A stretch of 64,000 bases of DNA from Plasmopara viticola (GCA_001695595.3 MBPM02000034.1:496001-560000); one strand, 5' to 3'; shown: positions 1 to 10,845, counted from the first letter of the stretch. The notes: generated by a model from the letters alone, not told the origin. Numbers and translations are program-made.

Positions 1-780
1 TTTCGATACCTTCGAAAGCTTTCTCTAACACGCTGCGCACAAGCACCTTGTACTCATTGGAAATAAATTCGGCAACAAGATCCTTACCCAGCACATCTTC
101 GTTCGTATACTGCATGATATCAGCTGCCTTGCGATTCCAAATGTTCACGTGTCCATTAATATCCACACCAAAAATTGGGGCGTTTGCGGTGTCAATTAAG
201 CGCGTGTATTCTTGTTCTTGAGCAATACGCTCTGTGATGTCCTGGCCAATACCAACCATTCCCATCACCTCACCGATCTCGTTAAAACGAGACGTCGCAT
301 TCAGCAATATTTCCACGCGGCGGCCTGCCTTGGTCATCAGCGGAAACTCGAAGTTGGCAGTCTCGATTCCTCCACATGCCTTTGATAAAACGAGACCGAC
401 AGCCTCACGATAATCTTCCGTAATAAACTTTTTTACCAGATTCTCTCCCATCACGTCATTTGGCGTGTATTGCGTAATTTCGGCGGCTTTTTTGTTCCAT
501 ATGTTTACACAGCCATTCACGTCCACACCGAAAATAGGGGCGTTAGCTGAGTCAATCAATCTTGTGTACTCTTGTTCCTGAGCAATGCGATCAGTAATAT
601 CCTGACCAATTCCTACAACACCAACGATCCGACCATGCTGGTCAAAACGAGCCGTGGCGTTCAGTAAAATATTTACCTTTCGGCCGGTCTTGGTAGTCAG
701 TGCCAGCTCAAAGCTAGCTGTTTCATTGCCTTGTAGCGCTTGGCACATTATGTCGTATGTGATTGTTTTAAACTCTGGAG
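1..780 (-). repeat. copy of six-unit (2,160 bp) higher-order duplication inside the PAS array
   Basis: Positions 1-480 match 2161-2640 with about seven differences, far closer than neighbouring 360-bp units match one another. Identity falls from about 480/2640 onward and is that of ordinary paralogous units by about 780/2940. The offset is exactly six units, so the frame is preserved. I read this as a recent unequal crossover or gene conversion. The left end lies outside the window. Confidence 0.85.
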
Positions 781-3700
781 ATATAATTGTTTCTACGTAC
801 ATTTCACCAACTACCTCTTCCGACGAAAAGTTTGTGATCTGCTGGGCTTTTCGATTAAAAATATTGATACGCATGTTCGTATCCACACCAAAAATCGGAG
901 CATTTGCTGTGTCAATAAGACGTGTGTACTCCTGTTCTTGAGCAATGCGCTCTGTGATATCCTGCCCGATCCCAACCATACCCTTAACTTCGCCCTGCTC
1001 ATTGTACCGCGGTGTTGCATTCAATAAAATCTCCACCCGTCGACCAGCCTTCGTAATTAATGGGAATTCAAAATTTGCGGTATCGATGCCCTTAAAGGCT
1101 TTCTCAAGTACTCTGCGCACAAGCACCTTATATTCTTCCGAAATAAACTCAGCAACTAAGTCCTTACCAAGAACATCTTCGTTTGTATACTGCATAATGT
1201 CGGCAGCCTTTCGATTCCAGATGTTCACGCGCCCATTTATATCCACACCGAAAATCGGAGCGTTGGCTGTGTCAATCAGGCGACTGTACTCCTGTTCCTG
1301 AGCAATACGCTCCGTAATATCTTGACCAATTCCAACCATACCCATGACCTCACCGCGTTCATTGTACCGTGGTGTCGCGTTAAGCAGAATTTCCACTCGG
1401 CGACCAGCTTTCGTAATTAATGGAAACTCAAAGTTGGCCGTCTCAATGCCTTTAAATGCCTTTTCTAAAACACTTCGGACAAGAACCTTGTACTCTTTTG
1501 AAATAAACTCAGCCACAAGGTCCTTACCCAACACATCCTCGTTTGTATACTGCATGATGTTGGCAGCCTTTCTATTCCATATGTTAACGCGACCATTTGA
1601 GTCTACACCGAAAATGGGAGCATTTGCAGTGTCGATCAACCGCGTATACTCCTGTTCTTGTGCGATGCGTTCTGTGATATCCTGACCAATGCCCACCATC
1701 CCCATAACTTCGCCATGCTCATTGTAGCGTGGTGTTGCATTCAGCAAAATTTCCACCCGACGACCGGCCTTTGTAATTAATGGAAACTCGAAATTTGCTA
1801 TCTCAACGCCCTCAAAAGCCTTCTCGAGCACTCTGCGAACAGACACTCTATACTCCTCCGAGATAAATTCAGCTACCAAGTCCTTGCCCAGAACATCTTC
1901 GTTCGTATACTGCATGATATCGGCAGCCTTGCGGTTCCAAATATTCACGCGGCCATCAATATCAACACCAAAAATTGGAGCATTGGCCGTATCGATCAAA
2001 CGGCTGTATTCTTGTTCCTGAGCAATACGCTCTGTAATATCCTGACCAATACCGACCATACCCATAACCTCACCGCGTTCATTGTACCGTGGCGTCGCGT
2101 TCAGCAAGATTTCTACGCGACGACCAGCCTTCGTGATAAGCGGGAACTCGAAATTCGCCGTTTCAATACCTTCAAAAGCTTTCTCTAACACGCTGCGCAC
2201 AAGCACCTTGTACTCATTGGAAATAAATTCGGCAACAAGATCCTTACCCAGCACATCTTCGTTCGTATACTGCATGATATCAGCTGCCTTGCGGTTCCAA
2301 ATGTTCACGTGTCCATTAATATCCACACCAAAAATTGGGGCGTTTGCGGTGTCAATTAAGCGCGTGTATTCTTGTTCTTGAGCAATACGCTCTGTGATGT
2401 CCTGGCCAATACCAACCATTCCCATCACCTCACCGATCTCATTAAAACGAGACGTCGCATTCAGCAATATTTCCACGCGGCGGCCTGCCTTGGTCATCAA
2501 CGGAAACTCGAAGTTGGCGGTCTCGATTCCTCCACATGCCTTTGATAAAACGAGACCGACAGCCTCACGATAATCTTCCGTAATAAACTTTTTTACCAGA
2601 TTCTCTCCCATCACATCATTTGGCGTGTATTGCGTAATTTCGGCAGCTTTCTTATTCCAGATATTCACACAGCCATTCACGTCCACACCGAAAATAGGGG
2701 CGTTAGCTGAGTCAATCAATCTTGTGTACTCTTGTTCTTGAGCAATGCGATCAGTGATGTCCTGACCAATTCCAACAACACCAACGATCCGGCCATGCTG
2801 GTCGTAGCGAGCTGTGGCATTCAGTAAAATGTTTACTGCTCGATTAGTTTTTGTAATCAATGAGATCTCAAAGCTGGCTGTTTCGTTGCCTTCAAGAGCT
2901 CTTGACATAATATCGTGCACTATTCCTTGGTGTTCAGAAGAAATAAATGTCTCCACATACTTCTTTCCTACCACTTCGTCATAAGAAAAATTCGTGATCT
3001 GTTGGGCTTTACGGTTAAAAATATTGATACACATGTTGGCATCCACTCCAAAGATTGGAGCGTTCGCTGAATCAATCAGACGCGTATACTCTTGCTCTTG
3101 AGCAATGCGCTCCGTTATATCCTGGCCAATGCCAACCATACCCATGACCTCCCCTCTCTCATTGTAGCGTGGTGTCGCATTCAGCAGAATCTCCACACGC
3201 CTTCCAGCCTTCGTAATTAATGGAAATTCGAAATTTGCGGTCTCAACACCCTCAAAAGCTTTCTCTAAAACGCTACGCACGAGTACTTTGTACTCTTGCA
3301 AAATAAACTCAGCAACTAAGTCCTTGCCCAGAACATCCTCGTTCGTATATTGCATGATGTCGGCAGCCTTACGGTTCCAAATGTTCACGCGACCATTAAT
3401 ATCTACACCGAAAATCGGAGCGTTGGCTGTGTCTATCAGACGGCTATACTCTTGTTCCTGAGCAATACGTTCCGTTATATCCTGTCCAATACCAACCATG
3501 CCCATGACCTCGCCGCGTTCATTGTAGCGAGGTGTTGCGTTCAGTAGTATCTCCACGCGGCAACCTGCCTTTGTTATCAAGGGGAACTCAAAATTGGTTG
3601 TTTCAATGCCTTCAAAAGCTTTCTCCAAAACACTACGAACAGCGACTCGGTATTCTTCAGAAATAAATTGCTCAACCAACTTTTTCCCGAGAACATCTTC

Positions 3701-6700
3701 GTTAGTATACTGCATGATGTGTGCAGCCTTTCGATTCCAGATGTTCACTCGGCCGTCTGTGTCAACGCCGAAGATCGGAGCATTCGCCGTATCAATCATT
3801 CTGCTATGCTCCTGCTCCTGAGCAATGCGTTCTGTAATATCCTGACCAATTCCGACCATGCCCATGACCTCACCACGCTCATTATAACGTGGAGTGGCGT
3901 TTAAAAGAATCTCAACACGCCGACCGGCCTTCGTGATAAGTGGAAACTCAAAATTTGCAGTCTCGATGCCCTCGAAGGCCTTCTCAAGAACAGTGCGCAC
4001 GGGCATCTGGTATTCCTTCGAAATGAACTCAGCAACCAAGTCTTTGCCCAACACATCCTCGTTTGTATACTGCATTATATCGGCAGCCTTCCGATTCCAG
4101 ATGTTAACGCAACCATTAATATCCACGCCAAAAATTGGAGCATTTGCAGTATCGATCAGACGCATATATTCTTGTTCTTGGGCGATGCGGTCAGTAATAT
4201 CTTGTCCAATACCGACCATGCCGATCACAGCGCCGTGCTCGTTGTATCGTGGCGTCGCGTTAAGCAGTATCTCCACGCGACGACCAGCCTTCGTAATAAG
4301 CGGAAACTCAAAATTTGCGGTCTCAACGCCATTCAGCGCCTCAGACAGCACATTATTCACTGCCTCCTGATAGTCCTTTGTAATGAACTTTTCCACAAGT
4401 TTCTCGCCCATCACAGCATTCGTTCTATACTGCATAATTTCTGCAGCCTTTTTGTTCCAGATATTTACTCGTCCTTCAGAATCAACTCCAAAAATTGGAG
4501 CGTTGGCAGTGTCGATCAAGCGAATGTACTCCTGTTCTTGAGCGATACGCTCCGTAATATCTTGACCGATACCAGTCACACCAAATATTTGTCCTACTTC
4601 GTCATACCGAGGTGTCGCATTAATTAAAATTTCAACTCTTCGTCCGTTTTTTGTGGATAAGGGGAAGACGAAGTTGCCTGTCTGTTGTCCCTCGAGAGCC
4701 TTTCGCAAATTGGACTTGACTTCATCACGGAAATCTTCTGCAACAAAGTACTTCACCAGATCGTGTCCCATTACTTCGTCCGACGAAAATTGTGTTATCT
4801 CCGCAACCTTTGAATTCCAAATGTTCACGAGTCCGTCACGGTCTACACCAAAAATTGGAGCATTGGCTGAATTAATCATCCGATTCTTTTCTTTCTCCTG
4901 CGCCATTCGCACAGTGATATCTTGGCCAATTCCTACCATTCCCATCACCTTGCCCTGCTCATTGTACCTAGGAGTAGCATTTAACAAAATCTCAACACGA
5001 CGTCCGGCCTTTGTAATCAACGGAAACTCAAAATTTGCTGTCTCCACGTCATCAAACGCCTTCTCCAGTACGCTACGTACTAGCACTTTGTACTTTTCCG
5101 AAATGAATTCCGCTACCAAGTCCTTACCGAGGACTTCTGCGTTCGTGTACTGCGTTATCTCAGCTGCCTTTCTATTCCAAATGTTTACTCGCCCGTCAAT
5201 ATCCACTCCAAAAATTGGGGCGTTGGCTGTATCGATCAGTCTCATGTATTCTTGCTCCTGTGCAATTCTATTTGTGATATCTTGGCCGATGCCGACCACG
5301 CCGATCACGGCGCCGTGCTCGTTGTAGCGTGGCGTGGCATTCAACAGTATCTCCACGCGACGGCCGGACTTTGTGATCAACGGAAATTCAAAGTTTGCGG
5401 TCTCGACGCCATTCAGCGCCTCAGACAACACGTTGTTCACTGCTTCCTGGTAATCCTTCGTGATGTATTTCTCGACTAATTTCTCGCCCATCACTGCATC
5501 CGTCGTATACTGCATGATCTCTGCAGCCTTTTTGTTCCAGATATTCACGCGACCGTCAAAATCAACTCCAAAAATTGGAGCATTGGCAGTGTCAATCAAT
5601 CGGATATACTCTTGCTCCTGTGCGATACGCTCCGTAATGTCTTGGCCAATTCCAGTGACACCAAAGATCTGTCCCAGTTCGTCGTATCTGGGAGAAGCAT
5701 ACAGCAAAATTTCGACTCGCCGACCAGTTTTAGTGATAAGAGGAAAATCAAAGTTCCCAGTCTGTTCTCCACGAAGGGCTTTTCGCAACAGCTCTCCTAC
5801 TAATTCGCGATGATCGTCCGCCACGAAATCATTCACCAGATCTTTTCCCATAACCTCTTCAAACGAAAATTGAGTAATTTCTGCCACTTTGAGATTCCAA
5901 ATGTTGATGCGGCCATCCTGGTCCACACCAAAGATTGGAGCGTTTGCTGAATGGATAAGCCTATTCTTTTCCTTCTCCTGAGCCATGCGAGTGGTAATAT
6001 CCTGACCAATACCAACAACACCAATCACGACACCCTTCTCGTTGTAACGCGGAGTAGCGTTCAGCAAAATCTCTACACGACGACCATCTTTAGTGTTGAG
6101 TGGAAACTCAAAATTGGCCGTTTCTTGTCCTTCTAGAGCTTGAGATAGCACGGTCCATACTGCCTCTTGAAAATCGTCCGGAATAAAGTTTTTGACCAAA
6201 TTGACCCCAAGTACCTCTTCCTTTAAATATTGTGTTGTGTCAGCTGCTTTCCGATTCCATATATTGACGCACCCATTCTCATCTACTCCAAAAATTGGCG
6301 CGTTGGCTGTGTCAATGAGACGCGTGTACTCCTGCTCATAAGCGCGTCTGTCCGTATTATCCTGACCAATACCTACGGCTCCGCAAATATTTCCGAAGTG
6401 ATCGTACTTGGGAGTTGCATTAAGTAGGATGTCTAATCGCCGGCCACTTTTCGTAATTATTGGAAAGCCAAAGTTTGCTGTCGTTTCACCCCCCATAACT
6501 CTCGACAAGACCTTGCTGACCGCATCACGATAGTCCTCAGATATAAACCTTGAGATTTCCTGGCCAATAGTGTCTTTATTCGAGTACTCTGTAATTGCAG
6601 CTGCTTTTGTATTCCAGATGGTCACTTTGCGATTACAGTCAACACCAAAGATTGGAGCGTTAGCAGTATCAATCAATCGACTGTACTCTTTCTCCTTAAC

Positions 6701-7915
6701 GACCCCGTCCGTAATGTCCTGCCCTACTCCGACGACACCCACGAGCTGCCCCGTGTGATCGTATCGCGGGGTAGCATTCAGCAAAATATGTACTTGTCGG
6801 CCTGTCTTCGTAACTAACGGAAACTCAAAAGTTGCAGTTTCAATTCCCTGAAATGCATTATGAAAAATTGCAGCAACGGCAGGCCTGAAATCTTCGGAAA
6901 TCAAAGTGTCCACGAGATCGACACCCATTACTTCATCGGGTGAGTACTCACTGATGTGCGATGCCTTGCTGTTAAAAATCACCACTCGACCTTGCATATC
7001 TACACCAAAGATTGGCGCATTAGCCGTCTCGATAAGTTTCCTGTACTCCATTTCCTGAGTATTTCTCTCCGTCACATCCTGTCCAATTGCGACGACGCCC
7101 ATAACCGAACCTAGCGTATCAAATCTTGGTGTTAAACAAAGCGCAATCTCGGCTCTCGATCCTCTTGCTGTTACCAACGGCAACTCGAATTTTACACCTG
7201 CAACACCTGTCAAAGCTTGATCAATCTTTTCCGAAACAATCTTTTTGAATTTCTTGACTACGACAGGCAGCAGCGGTTCACCCACCATATCGACGCTAGC
7301 AAAGCCTGTCATGGATTCCGTCTTGGGATTCCACATTGTAATATTGCCCTCTTTATCGAGCTCAATAATAGGCGCATTCGCCTGCATCATAATAGTCGCG
7401 TACTGCTTTTCCTCGATCGCTCGCTCCGTCACATCCTGGCCGACGCCGTAGACACCCACACACGTGCCGTCCTCGGCCAGTAGTGGTGTCATATTAGTCA
7501 GCACCTCTGCATTTCTACCAGTAGTGGTCAGCAACGGGATGCGCAGCTCTAGCACCGATCGCTTGTCGGCGACGCAAGCCGCGACGACGGCTGCGATCTC
7601 GCTCTTGTGCTTGGCGCCATACACGAAATCGGAGATCGGGCGGCCCACCACCTGCTCTTCACAAAAGCCCGTGATACCAGACACACGCTGGTTCCAAACA
7701 GACACTCTGCCGTCCACTCCCACACCGATAGCAGGCGCGTTGGCGTTTAGTAGCAATTGCGTTAGCGCCTCCACTTGCGAGCCAAAGCTCGGCGACGCGC
7801 ATTGGTGCTCCTTATTAACAGCAGCGACATGCGACTCCACCGCGTTGTTGTCAATTAGCGGCGGCGAGTGGGGGGCGTCGGCCACCCGTGGCGGGGGCTC
7901 TTTGTGCTTCCCCAT
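1..7915 (-). CDS. giant tandem PAS-domain protein (3' end outside window)
   Basis: The frame starts at the ATG at 7915-7913 and stays open to position 2, giving 2,638 codons with no stop; position 1 is left over. After about 57 residues come 22 PAS (sensory box) units, each with a NAPIFGVD-like start, an IWN(R/K)KAAEIT-like strand and an ending like VGIGQDIT(E/D)R. The NAP motif recurs at 181 and every 360 bp to 6301, then at 6658, 7018, 7375 and 7738. The first units (near 7700-6300) are the most diverged and the distal ones the most alike, as expected for an array that grows by unequal exchange. PAS units bind small ligands or mediate protein contacts. No kinase, cyclase or other output domain is visible, and one could lie beyond the window edge. 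No intron is needed within the window. The reading frame is certain; the signal sensed is unknown. Confidence 0.93.
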   Translation of the reverse strand, partial: MGKHKEPPPRVADAPHSPPLIDNNAVESHVAAVNKEHQCASPSFGSQVEALTQLLLNANAPAIGVGVDGRVSVWNQRVSGITGFCEEQVVGRPISDFVYGAKHKSEIAAVVAACVADKRSVLELRIPLLTTTGRNAEVLTNMTPLLAEDGTCVGVYGVGQDVTERAIEEKQYATIMMQANAPIIELDKEGNITMWNPKTESMTGFASVDMVGEPLLPVVVKKFKKIVSEKIDQALTGVAGVKFELPLVTARGSRAEIALCLTPRFDTLGSVMGVVAIGQDVTERNTQEMEYRKLIETANAPIFGVDMQGRVVIFNSKASHISEYSPDEVMGVDLVDTLISEDFRPAVAAIFHNAFQGIETATFEFPLVTKTGRQVHILLNATPRYDHTGQLVGVVGVGQDITDGVVKEKEYSRLIDTANAPIFGVDCNRKVTIWNTKAAAITEYSNKDTIGQEISRFISEDYRDAVSKVLSRVMGGETTANFGFPIITKSGRRLDILLNATPKYDHFGNICGAVGIGQDNTDRRAYEQEYTRLIDTANAPIFGVDENGCVNIWNRKAADTTQYLKEEVLGVNLVKNFIPDDFQEAVWTVLSQALEGQETANFEFPLNTKDGRRVEILLNATPRYNEKGVVIGVVGIGQDITTRMAQEKEKNRLIHSANAPIFGVDQDGRINIWNLKVAEITQFSFEEVMGKDLVNDFVADDHRELVGELLRKALRGEQTGNFDFPLITKTGRRVEILLYASPRYDELGQIFGVTGIGQDITERIAQEQEYIRLIDTANAPIFGVDFDGRVNIWNKKAAEIMQYTTDAVMGEKLVEKYITKDYQEAVNNVLSEALNGVETANFEFPLITKSGRRVEILLNATPRYNEHGAVIGVVGIGQDITNRIAQEQEYMRLIDTANAPIFGVDIDGRVNIWNRKAAEITQYTNAEVLGKDLVAEFISEKYKVLVRSVLEKAFDDVETANFEFPLITKAGRRVEILLNATPRYNEQGKVMGMVGIGQDITVRMAQEKEKNRMINSANAPIFGVDRDGLVNIWNSKVAEITQFSSDEVMGHDLVKYFVAEDFRDEVKSNLRKALEGQQTGNFVFPLSTKNGRRVEILINATPRYDEVGQIFGVTGIGQDITERIAQEQEYIRLIDTANAPIFGVDSEGRVNIWNKKAAEIMQYRTNAVMGEKLVEKFITKDYQEAVNNVLSEALNGVETANFEFPLITKAGRRVEILLNATPRYNEHGAVIGMVGIGQDITDRIAQEQEYMRLIDTANAPIFGVDINGCVNIWNRKAADIMQYTNEDVLGKDLVAEFISKEYQMPVRTVLEKAFEGIETANFEFPLITKAGRRVEILLNATPRYNERGEVMGMVGIGQDITERIAQEQEHSRMIDTANAPIFGVDTDGRVNIWNRKAAHIMQYTNEDVLGKKLVEQFISEEYRVAVRSVLEKAFEGIETTNFEFPLITKAGCRVEILLNATPRYNERGEVMGMVGIGQDITERIAQEQEYSRLIDTANAPIFGVDINGRVNIWNRKAADIMQYTNEDVLGKDLVAEFILQEYKVLVRSVLEKAFEGVETANFEFPLITKAGRRVEILLNATPRYNERGEVMGMVGIGQDITERIAQEQEYTRLIDSANAPIFGVDANMCINIFNRKAQQITNFSYDEVVGKKYVETFISSEHQGIVHDIMSRALEGNETASFEISLITKTNRAVNILLNATARYDQHGRIVGVVGIGQDITDRIAQEQEYTRLIDSANAPIFGVDVNGCVNIWNKKAAEITQYTPNDVMGENLVKKFITEDYREAVGLVLSKACGGIETANFEFPLMTKAGRRVEILLNATSRFNEIGEVMGMVGIGQDITERIAQEQEYTRLIDTANAPIFGVDINGHVNIWNRKAADIMQYTNEDVLGKDLVAEFISNEYKVLVRSVLEKAFEGIETANFEFPLITKAGRRVEILLNATPRYNERGEVMGMVGIGQDITERIAQEQEYSRLIDTANAPIFGVDIDGRVNIWNRKAADIMQYTNEDVLGKDLVAEFISEEYRVSVRRVLEKAFEGVEIANFEFPLITKAGRRVEILLNATPRYNEHGEVMGMVGIGQDITERIAQEQEYTRLIDTANAPIFGVDSNGRVNIWNRKAANIMQYTNEDVLGKDLVAEFISKEYKVLVRSVLEKAFKGIETANFEFPLITKAGRRVEILLNATPRYNERGEVMGMVGIGQDITERIAQEQEYSRLIDTANAPIFGVDINGRVNIWNRKAADIMQYTNEDVLGKDLVAEFISEEYKVLVRRVLEKAFKGIDTANFEFPLITKAGRRVEILLNATPRYNEQGEVKGMVGIGQDITERIAQEQEYTRLIDTANAPIFGVDTNMRINIFNRKAQQITNFSSEEVVGEMYVETIISPEFKTITYDIMCQALQGNETASFELALTTKTGRKVNILLNATARFDQHGRIVGVVGIGQDITDRIAQEQEYTRLIDSANAPIFGVDVNGCVNIWNKKAAEITQYTPNDVMGENLVKKFITEDYREAVGLVLSKACGGIETANFEFPLMTKAGRRVEILLNATSRFNEIGEVMGMVGIGQDITERIAQEQEYTRLIDTANAPIFGVDINGHVNIWNRKAADIMQYTNEDVLGKDLVAEFISNEYKVLVRSVLEKAFEGIE
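2161..2940 (-). repeat. partner copy of the six-unit PAS duplication
   Basis: This is the internal partner of the block at the window start. A second, older higher-order pattern is visible at 4200-6360, where blocks offset by 1,080 bp (three units) resemble one another more than adjacent units do; for example the stretches at 4201 and 5281, and at 4561 and 5641, share unit-specific variants. Confidence 0.8.
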
Positions 7916-9833
7916 GCCTTACTTGGTCACTAATGTAATGATTATTGTGCAAAGAGTGCGGAGGCGCAGAGTCGTGGCGGATTGGCAGAAACCGGTTGGA
8001 TAACGCATAGCTGATTGTCACGGGGTATGTTCGTACAGTGTGACTCACCTCAATCCTCCTTTTCCCTCTCTTTTACTTTTCAAAAGTAGTATGCAGTTCT
8101 ATTTTATTACTATCTGTTACATATGTATGTATCAGAAATTCAGCTCTGATGTTAGATGTGGGAAAAACATTCGTTGAACCAGCGTGCAGAAGACCGCGTG
8201 TCTGCGAAAGCACGGCTGCTGACCAAGCCTGACGTCCTCACCTGTCGCACTTTGCAGCTCGTGAAATTCTAGAGCATGTCAGAGCAGACGATACGTCATT
8301 GGCAGGCAAGGATACACACATGTATGTACCTGTACATGGATGCCTCGATGGATACTCGTCTTTCGGGGACTCTTGGTGGGCTGTCCACGCTTAGCTTACA
8401 CTCCACATCCGCGACACGCATGCAAGGATGTAACACTGAGTAGGGATTCCCCAACATAAGCAATTACTTACTGTATTGGCACACACACAACTCTCATACA
8501 TCTGATATTAAGAATTCATAGCCTTATGTATATGCTTAAAACAGAACAACACAATAAGCTGTAGACAGGACAGGCGCACGCAATCGCCTATCCCTTTAGT
8601 AAAAAAAGGAAAGTCGGTAGGCAAATATCAAATTTGTGATAATAATTAAACGACGGAAGTTAGAAAAATCTAAGCAAACGAACACTATAAATTGTTAGTG
8701 CATTAAATGTCGTTTCTCATCACAAGCAACATGCTGCTAAGCCATTGAAATGGTTCCCTGCAAATCTTGAGGCCATGATCGGGAGTGAGTGCGATGCTCG
8801 TGCCGACCCTTGAAGCCTGCTAAGGGCGTTAGCTCAGCTCAGCCGCCTGTCTTAGGCACCGGCAGGTGGCTGAGCTGAGCTAACAAATTCGAGCTCGGCG
8901 TCGTTGGCATTCGCGCAGTGGGACTCTGCATGAAAAAGATGTGAGCAATGTGTAAATGCCAGGGAGACCGGGCGTACGATAGCAACGAACACAAAGAATT
9001 AGTCCCGTATTCAAAATAGGGGACTACACCAGTATCATAGACTATAAATAGTTAGGTAGCGTATTTACCTGTAAATGGCTGTACCGTTCCCGTTTTGACA
9101 CAATAATAATAATTTTTACTCGTATAAATTTACGACACACGACCATAGATTGGATCGTAAGGTCATTCGATCAATGATGTGCATCTCCCCCGAACGAATC
9201 TCTAGCGTCGGAGATGTCCCAAAGAACGTGGATTGACCGCCGAGGCAGTCCTAAGAGCGAAATTTCGAGCGCGTACGCTCTATCGCGCAGTGTATGCTTC
9301 TCCTTATGAAATAGATGATTAGACGAGGCAACAGCGCTTTTCCCCTCCAGCCTTCTAGGAAGTCCGCCTGCGTGCCATGTAAGATGTATAGTGAAGCAGA
9401 GTTGCTTTCGCGGGCCTCGTGAATCTCTTTTGGAGTGACTTGCGTATTCCACCTTAGGCTGAAAGCAATTTGATCAGCTCAGCATAAGTGCTGGAGGATC
9501 TTCAAAATCAATGATCAGAAGCTCCAAGTCATCCTTGAACTCGGACATTTGTGCTCGTACCTTTCTTCAGCAAATTTTCTTTTCTTTCATATTCAAGCAG
9601 GCTTCTTGTTCCTATCGATCTGCGCTGGAGATCAAAACATTTTCGTCAGTGCTGCGTTGGTTGTGACCTTCGAAGTGCAGTCGAGATGTGAGGAGCATAT
9701 TAGCATATGCTCTATGCCATACTCAACACCGGCCAATCACACTCCAAGAAAACAAGGTCAAATTTATTGATCTTTTGGTCAATTGAGCGGAGACTCTTGA
9801 TGTGATGGTGATCTTTGTCGGGACCCGGCGGCG
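7916..9833. other. intergenic stretch upstream of the PAS gene
   Basis: This holds the putative promoter and 5' leader of the minus-strand PAS gene. I see no recognisable gene. A 93-codon minus-strand frame at 9452-9171 has no motif I know and is probably chance. The only marked structure is the hairpin at 8829-8883. Confidence 0.6.
8829..8883. repeat. perfect-ended inverted repeat (hairpin)
   Basis: The arms beginning TTAGCTCAGCTCAGCC and ending GGCTGAGCTGAGCTAA are perfect complements for 16 bp. After one mismatch they pair for about four more bp, enclosing a loop of roughly a dozen bases. The feature is GC-rich in an otherwise AT-rich intergenic region about 0.9 kb upstream of the PAS start codon. 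It could be a small fold-back element or a transcribed hairpin; no function can be read from the sequence. Confidence 0.8.
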
Positions 9834-9838
9834 AATAA

Positions 9839-9985
9839 TGTTGGAGAATCGACGCCTCGACCAGCAACTACATATCGGTAAGTACCGGTATCTGCAATCA
9901 GTTGATGACTACTTAAAGATAGCACTTATAAATATATTGACTTTTTGCACTTTGCTAATTAGTGCCCAAGTAACTTTTTTCAATT
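9839..9985 (+). repeat. 5' LTR of copia element
   Basis: It starts TGTTGGAGAATCG and ends TTTTTTCAATT. The end at 9985 is fixed by two observations: the primer site begins at the next base, and using this end in the 3' copy gives the AATAA target duplication. The inner sequence carries a TATAAATAT stretch, a candidate TATA-like signal. Confidence 0.92.
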
Positions 9986-10001
9986 GGTTATGAGCCCAAG
10001 C
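9986..10001 (+). promoter_or_regulatory. primer-binding site, internal initiator-Met-tRNA type
   Basis: The bases right after the 5' LTR, GGTTATGAGCCCAAGC, are complementary to the anticodon arm of an initiator methionine tRNA (GGGCTCATAACC), not to a tRNA 3' end. Drosophila copia is known to prime from an internal fragment of initiator Met-tRNA. The site contains the ATG at 9990 that opens the gag frame. Confidence 0.75.
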
Positions 10002-10845
10002 TCCGCCGGCTCTGCCTTCCCGCCCCCTGACTCTGCCTTCGCCACCATGGACGCGTCTACGCCAAGCCGGATTAACAAGTTCGACGGCACCAACTTTCAC
10101 AACTGGAAATTCAAGATGCAGATGGTGTTGGAGGAGAAAGAATCTGTGGGACGTGGCAAGTGGCGAGATTAAGTTGGAGCAATGCGTCACTTCACTGGAC
10201 CAAGGAACCTATTAGAGGAAGTCACGCAAGGCGCTTGCGATCATCTGTCTCGCGATGGAAGACTCGCAGCTGCCACTGCTTCGTTCTGCGACTGGCGCGC
10301 ATGATGCATGGTCAAGGCTCGAAGGACATTTTGAGAAGAAGAGCCTCGCCAATCGACTCTCTCTTCGTCGACGTTTCCTGACAGCAACAATGGCTAAAGG
10401 TGATGATGTGCTTCAGCACATTAACAAGTTAAAGACACTAGCGAAGCAGCTTGATGCTTAACAAGGACGACTTGGTTATCACGCTTCTGAGTAGTTTGAG
10501 TGAATCAATCCAATTTCTCATGACGACACTAGAGTCACGTGCTGATTCATTGACGTGGGAGCTCGTGACGTCTCGGGTACTACATGAAGACATGAAGCGC
10601 AAGGAACAGGGTGGCGGCATCGATGGAGCCGCGCACAACCAAGGGCGAGCGTTTATGGCTAATGTTAACAACAAGCGCAAAGGACGTCTTGTGCAGGCAA
10701 AGACAAGTGGGTCTTGCCATTACTGTGGGGAACAAGGTCATTGGATTGCCAAGTGTTCCGCGCGAATTCGTGATAATGCGGAGCGGCAAAGGCCACAGCG
10801 TGCGAATGTCGCACAAGTTGAAGATGTTTCTAGCGACTTTTTTTT
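9990..10845 (+). pseudogene. gag: copia gag relic (UBN2-type capsid, zinc knuckle)
   Basis: The frame opens at the ATG at 9990, inside the primer site, with a Pro/Ser-rich start and the motif KFDGTNFHNWKFKMQM, typical of copia gag. A frameshift near 10140 and further shifts near 10200-10260 and 10450 break it. The later pieces contain a gag helical region (10255-10461) and a CCHC zinc knuckle CHYCGEQGHWIAKC near 10720-10760, which binds element RNA in active relatives. It cannot make a whole Gag. Confidence 0.85.

Noticed and set aside
1..7915. CRISPR-like or satellite array because of strict 360-bp repeats
   Set aside because: The repeats are coding PAS domains in one open frame, without spacers.
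654..8003. Many plus-strand open frames of 60-225 codons over the PAS region
   Set aside because: They repeat every 360 bp and are antisense shadows of the minus-strand PAS gene.
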